NCBI GenBank assembly: GCA_002503595.1
Contig: DASC01000109.1
Location: 1-15,487, forward strand
Direction: 5' to 3'
DNA from: Candidatus Methanogaster sp. UBA203
Lineage (GTDB): Archaea; Halobacteriota; Methanosarcinia; Methanosarcinales; Methanogasteraceae
DNA: 15,487 bases
Of this stretch, positions 14,848-15,487 are shown piece after piece. The position numbers and the translations under genes are program-made. Position 1 is the first letter of the stretch, and the number at the start of each line of letters is the position of its first letter. The notes below the pieces were generated by a model. That model was not told the origin of the DNA. It ran no database searches and saw nothing but the letters and a program-made list of their open reading frames with translations.

Positions 14848-15052
14848 CAGAGTTTTTCCTCTTTACGGAGTTATTTCACGAAGTCGTCCCAATTCGCGAG
14901 ATCGGGGATCCTCTCATTGTCAATTCCAGATCTATCTGATCTTCCAGCAACTCGATATACAATTCCAACTGCTGAAAGGATCTGATATTGAGTTGCACTG
15001 CGATTTTAGTGCCGAATTCATTTGTTGCATATTGTTTTTGTATGGTCTGCAC
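14847..15052 (-). pseudogene. RelB-type antitoxin remnant (frameshifted)
   Basis: From GTG at 15052 leftwards the frame reads MQTIQKQYATNEFGTKIAVQ (initiator as Met), then FQQLELYIELLEDQIDLEL. Near 14921 it must shift by one base to continue as DNERIPDLANWDDFVK, then an in-frame TAA, then LRKEEKL and a TGA that overlaps the toxin ATG. The acidic ELLEDQIDLE helix and the WDDF...LRKEE ending are what one expects of a RelB/Phd-like antitoxin of archaeal type II pairs. If not frameshifted it ends at 14876 after 58 residues. One frameshift plus one stop, next to a broken toxin, argues for decay; sequencing error is a weaker alternative. Confidence 0.6.
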
Positions 15053-15072
15053 TTGTATTACTTCTTATATAG

Positions 15073-15082
15073 ATTTTATAGA
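15073..15082 (-). promoter_or_regulatory. Relic TATA box of the toxin-antitoxin pair
   Basis: On the minus strand, TTCTATAAAA is centred about 26 nt before the GTG at 15052, fitting a leaderless antitoxin transcript. It supports the start chosen for the antitoxin remnant. Confidence 0.4.
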
Positions 15083-15099
15083 ATACCGTTTGTGGCGAC

Positions 15100-15487
15100 A
15101 CGAATCACCATATACCTTAGTTTGAGGAGTGGCGCATCACAAGCATTTGCTTCCTTTGGGCAGTCGCCTTCCACAATCGCGATCTTCGGAAAACCAGCCC
15201 CCGCCGCCAGAAAAGACCTGTAACCCCGGACGCATCTACAGAAACCCCACTAAAACTAAACGCACCTCCCTACACCCACCGCTGCAACCCTCGCGGCATC
15301 ACCACCACCACGCCCCGGACCGAGCCGCACCCGCCCGGCAGACCCGAGTGCCCGTGCCCGCGCAAAGCAGGTACCGCCGCGCTATTGCCCTGCGTCGAGC
15401 TAATATCAGATTTCATGCATTGTTGCATGATGCTCTCCGGTTCAAAATTGCTAAAGCAAGTATTACATGACTTTCGGGTAAATCAAA
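15100..15487. other. Strand-biased C-rich stretch with no convincing gene
   Basis: From about 15190 to 15360 the plus strand is strongly C-rich and G-poor, then returns to average composition. Open frames exist on both strands (plus 15129-15470; minus 15428-15270) but translate to low-complexity Pro/His/Arg or Gly/Val-rich sequence without family features, so I do not call them genes. Small palindromes occur at 15141-15152, 15413-15430 and 15448-15459. It may be a structured RNA, a decayed mobile element or simple intergenic DNA. Confidence 0.3.
15413..15430. repeat. Perfect 7-bp stem, 4-nt loop palindrome
   Basis: TCATGCA-TTGT-TGCATGA forms a perfect hairpin. A second, smaller one (TTGCT-AA-AGCAA) follows at 15448-15459. 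Neither is followed by a T run. They could be operators or the ends of a small element. Confidence 0.35.

Noticed and set aside
14828..15223. Plus-strand 131-codon open frame after the membrane-protein island.
   Set aside because: It runs antisense to the toxin-antitoxin remnants and into the C-rich stretch; the translation changes character midway and resembles nothing known.
15129..15470. Plus-strand 113-codon Pro/His/Arg-rich open frame.
   Set aside because: Its composition follows the C-rich DNA; there is no plausible ribosome site or TATA box and no domain-like pattern.

Overview
The window looks like the chromosome of a mesophilic methanogen-related euryarchaeon (Halobacteriota; a Methanosarcinales or ANME-like lineage is my best guess). 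It carries a group II chaperonin (thermosome), an A-type ATP synthase cluster (atpF-atpA-atpB), archaeal TATA boxes about 25 nt upstream of starts with several apparently leaderless genes, and a GrpE co-chaperone, which occurs in mesophilic archaea that acquired the DnaK system. No rRNA, tRNA, CRISPR array or transposase was seen. The taxonomic placement is inference.

Left arm (1-5767): a nitroreductase gene missing its FMN-binding N-terminus is followed by a compact four-gene operon: a coiled-coil protein of unknown family, two different BrxC/BrxD-type (DUF2791) P-loop ATPases, and an Lhr-like superfamily II helicase. Spacings are 2 nt, 3 nt and an 11-nt overlap. ATPase plus helicase is the BrxD-BrxHI pairing of type 2 BREX, but no methylase, PglZ, PglW or PglY is present. 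This is the best candidate in the window for an under-described system, probably genome defence or DNA processing.

Middle (5768-12767): core housekeeping genes. After an intergenic block with degenerate inverted repeats come a leaderless radical SAM protein, the thermosome overlapping grpE by 20 nt, and atpFAB. Two arrangements are unusual. grpE is coupled to the thermosome, with no dnaK or dnaJ in the window. The atp genes stop at atpB: the upstream H-I-K-E-C genes and the usual downstream atpD are absent from their normal places. A 9-bp perfect hairpin holds the atpB stop codon in its loop.

Right arm (12768-15487): a mosaic, accessory-looking region. A G/T-rich spacer leads into a sharply AT-rich island with two multi-membrane-spanning proteins of unknown family. 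It is followed on the minus strand by a decayed RelB/RelE-type toxin-antitoxin pair (frameshift and in-frame stops) and then by a C-rich stretch with small palindromes and no convincing gene. This reads as an insertion hotspot just downstream of a truncated ATP synthase cluster.
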